Part shown: positions 46,770 to 47,868 of the stretch, one piece after another
How positions within the stretch are numbered: the stretch's first letter is position 1
Layout: each line of letters begins with the position of its first letter
Source of the DNA: an uncultured Chlorobiaceae bacterium
GTDB lineage: Bacteria; Bacteroidota; Chlorobiia; Chlorobiales; Chlorobiaceae
NCBI GenBank assembly: GCA_903994365.1
Contig: CAJEXL010000014.1
Location: forward strand, 1-47,868
Direction: 5' to 3'
DNA: 47,868 nt
Notes under the pieces: model-generated
The model's input: the letters and a program-made list of their open reading frames with translations, nothing else
What the model was told of the DNA's origin: nothing
The model's database searches: none
Translations under genes and position numbers: made by a program

Positions 46770-46804
46770 AAAAAAAGCCCTGTGCCGGCAAAGAACAGAG
46801 CTTT
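46770..46804 (-). terminator. Terminator after the tRNA cluster
   Basis: On the minus strand AGCTCTG and CAGGGCT pair (one G-T) around GCCGGC-containing loop sequence, followed by seven T. It separates the tRNA cluster from pheT. Confidence 0.7.
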
Positions 46805-46810
46805 ATTGAG

Positions 46811-46882
46811 TGACCCCAACGGGATTCGAACCCGTGCTACCACCTTGAAAGGGTGATGACCTAACCACTAGTCGATGGGGCC
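46811..46882 (-). tRNA. tRNA-Glu (TTC)
   Basis: The 72-nt cloverleaf has acceptor GGCCCCA/TGGGGTC, anticodon loop CTTTCAA giving TTC, and T loop TTCGAAT. It is the last gene of a four-tRNA cluster. Confidence 0.96.
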
Positions 46883-46889
46883 TTCTATG

Positions 46890-46964
46890 GGTGAATGAGG
46901 GGACTCGAACCCCCGGCCTCCAGGGCCACAACCTGGCGCTCTAACCAACTGAGCTACAATCACC
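46890..46964 (-). tRNA. tRNA-His (GTG)
   Basis: The cloverleaf has anticodon loop TTGTGGC giving GTG, D-loop AGTTGGTTAGA and T loop TTCGAGT. A G precedes position 1, as needed for tRNA-His (G-1). One T-T mismatch is in the acceptor stem. Confidence 0.93.
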
Positions 46965-46990
46965 GTCTACATCTTACGGACTTTTACTTG

Positions 46991-47063
<73 letters not shown>

Positions 47064-47093
47064 AGCTTCCAATCGTCAGAACTTTTTTACCTG

Positions 47094-47166
47094 TCGGGGT
47101 GCCGAGACTCGAACTCGGGACCTCCTGCTCCCAAAGCAGGCACGCTACCAACTGCGCCACACCCCG
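47094..47166 (-). tRNA. tRNA-Pro (TGG)
   Basis: The cloverleaf has acceptor CGGGGTG/CACCCCG, anticodon loop TTTGGGA giving TGG, and T loop TTCGAGT. It is the first tRNA of the cluster, about 60 nt after the Nudix gene. Confidence 0.96.
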
Positions 47167-47227
47167 TTCCTTAAGGCAAGGGCCAATATAGCACAAGAAC
47201 AATAATTTCAAAATAGTATTTCTCAAT

Positions 47228-47644
47228 TCACAACCGTTTTTTCACAAAAAAATCTGCAATAATCCTTCTGAGCTCTCCGTGAGCAATCATTTCAACCGCC
47301 TGAGCCGGAGTCACCAGTTTGCGACTGCGAACATGCATCTCCTCCCATTCGTCAAGCATCGTCTCAATAAAGAGCGGATAAACCTGAACTGAATACCGGT
47401 TTCCAAACTTTCGATATTGGTAATTCCCAGCCTCTTGATGATGAACAACACCTATCAACCCCGCCTCTTCATAGGCCTCTTTCGCAGCCGAATCCGCTGG
47501 AGACAACCCTTTTTCAATATAACCCTTGGGAATAATCCATCTCTCCGACTTTCTGGAAGTAATAAGCACCAACCTGTTGTCGAGAACAGGAATAACTCCA
47601 GACTGCCTTAAAACTCCTTTAATTCCGCATCCCATTAAACACAT
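47228..47644 (-). CDS. Nudix hydrolase
   Basis: This 138-residue protein has the Nudix fold: SGVIPVLDNRLVLITSRKSE, then WIIPKGYIEKGLSPADSAAK, then EAYEEAGLIG. The Nudix box is G-x5-L-x7-KEAYEEAGL. The first Glu of the consensus (G-x5-E) is Leu and the REU motif reads KEA, while the metal-binding EE is kept. This variant occurs in diadenosine/diphosphoinositol-type Nudix proteins. The substrate is unknown. The start could be 47644 or 47635. Confidence 0.9.
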   Translation of the reverse strand: MCLMGCGIKGVLRQSGVIPVLDNRLVLITSRKSERWIIPKGYIEKGLSPADSAAKEAYEEAGLIGVVHHQEAGNYQYRKFGNRYSVQVYPLFIETMLDEWEEMHVRSRKLVTPAQAVEMIAHGELRRIIADFFVKKRL

Positions 47645-47654
47645 TTATTTATAT

Positions 47655-47694
47655 TAGTCCCTCAGTTGCATCCAGCCAGCGAGGGGCTTTTTTC
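47655..47694 (+). terminator. Hairpin with T run upstream of the Nudix gene
   Basis: AGTCCCTC and GAGGGGCT pair (one T-G) around a 17-nt loop and are followed by TTTTTTC on the plus strand. No plus-strand gene precedes it in the window, so its role is unclear. Confidence 0.4.
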
Positions 47695-47758
47695 TACGAA
47701 GAAAAATATCAATACCGTGAGCGCAAAATACAACTCATTTCCGTATTCCACAGCTATC

Positions 47759-47868
47759 TGAAGTGGACCCCAGCCGGTGGACAAAAAGTGGCTGAGTTTA
47801 AGTTAGTAACCTGGCCTGTTCATGCAGCGGAAAGGCGCTGCCCCTCTTTTACCTTTAACTCTTCTGTC
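47759..47868. mobile_element. Possible insertion-sequence end at the window edge
   Basis: TGAAGTGGACCCCAGCCGGT followed by GGACAAAAAGTGG has repeated GTGGAC motifs and a TG...CC start like the termini of IS3-group elements. A GC-rich hairpin (GCAGCG/CGCTGC, 47824-47841) lies inside. No transposase is visible before the window ends. Confidence 0.25.

Overview
The window looks like a chromosome segment of a green sulfur bacterium (Chlorobiaceae, Chlorobium/Pelodictyon group). The best markers are a chlorosome envelope protein of the CsmA/CsmE family (14952-15203), a thioredoxin-reductase-type ferredoxin-NADP reductase next to MenA, and a malate dehydrogenase of the size and type known from Chlorobium. 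Housekeeping genes alternate with accessory islands rich in toxin-antitoxin pairs. The species cannot be fixed from sequence reading alone.

Layout. 1-9758 (minus strand): a type I restriction-modification locus in decay. It holds hsdR, a YgjP-like metallopeptidase, two toxin-antitoxin pairs, an orphan antitoxin, an hsdM broken by a single-base loss, two broken copies of a KilA-N gene flanking one of the toxin-antitoxin pairs, and an hsdS cut short in its second recognition domain. 10103-16992: AzgA-type purine permease, AlkD-like glycosylase, Uup ABC-F ATPase, an unknown protein, the chlorosome protein, LptB and a methyltransferase. 17114-20454: accessory island with two RelE/Phd-type toxin-antitoxin pairs, a DUF4231/SLATT-like two-TM protein, and a formylglycine-generating-enzyme-like protein whose C-terminal codons look like the variable region of a diversity-generating retroelement. 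20673-24793: a B12-binding radical SAM protein and mutS. 25331-30036 (plus strand, AT-rich): an unusual four-gene cassette. It encodes a small acidic helical protein, a 295-residue protein with an acidic leader and 21 Pro-Arg motifs, a B12-type radical SAM enzyme of the RiPP-maturation type, and a cytoplasmic subtilisin-like protease. 30278-47644: conserved genes rplU-rpmA, mdh, aguA, aguB, menA, fnr, an unknown, usp, mntH, a thioesterase, lptF/G, tRNA-Lys, secG, DUF2905, hisB, rny, a probable 6S RNA, zapA, a coiled-coil protein, pheT, four tRNAs and a Nudix hydrolase. The right edge may hold an insertion-sequence end.

The leading candidate for an undescribed system is the 25331-30036 cassette. 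Its order (precursor, strong hairpin, radical SAM enzyme, protease) suggests a ribosomally made, post-translationally modified polypeptide with a very long Cys-free, Pro-Arg-Ile/Val-repeat core. The second candidate is the orphan diversity-generating-retroelement target at 18646-19713; no reverse transcriptase or template repeat is visible in the window. Both are inferences from sequence pattern and family knowledge; no database search was possible.
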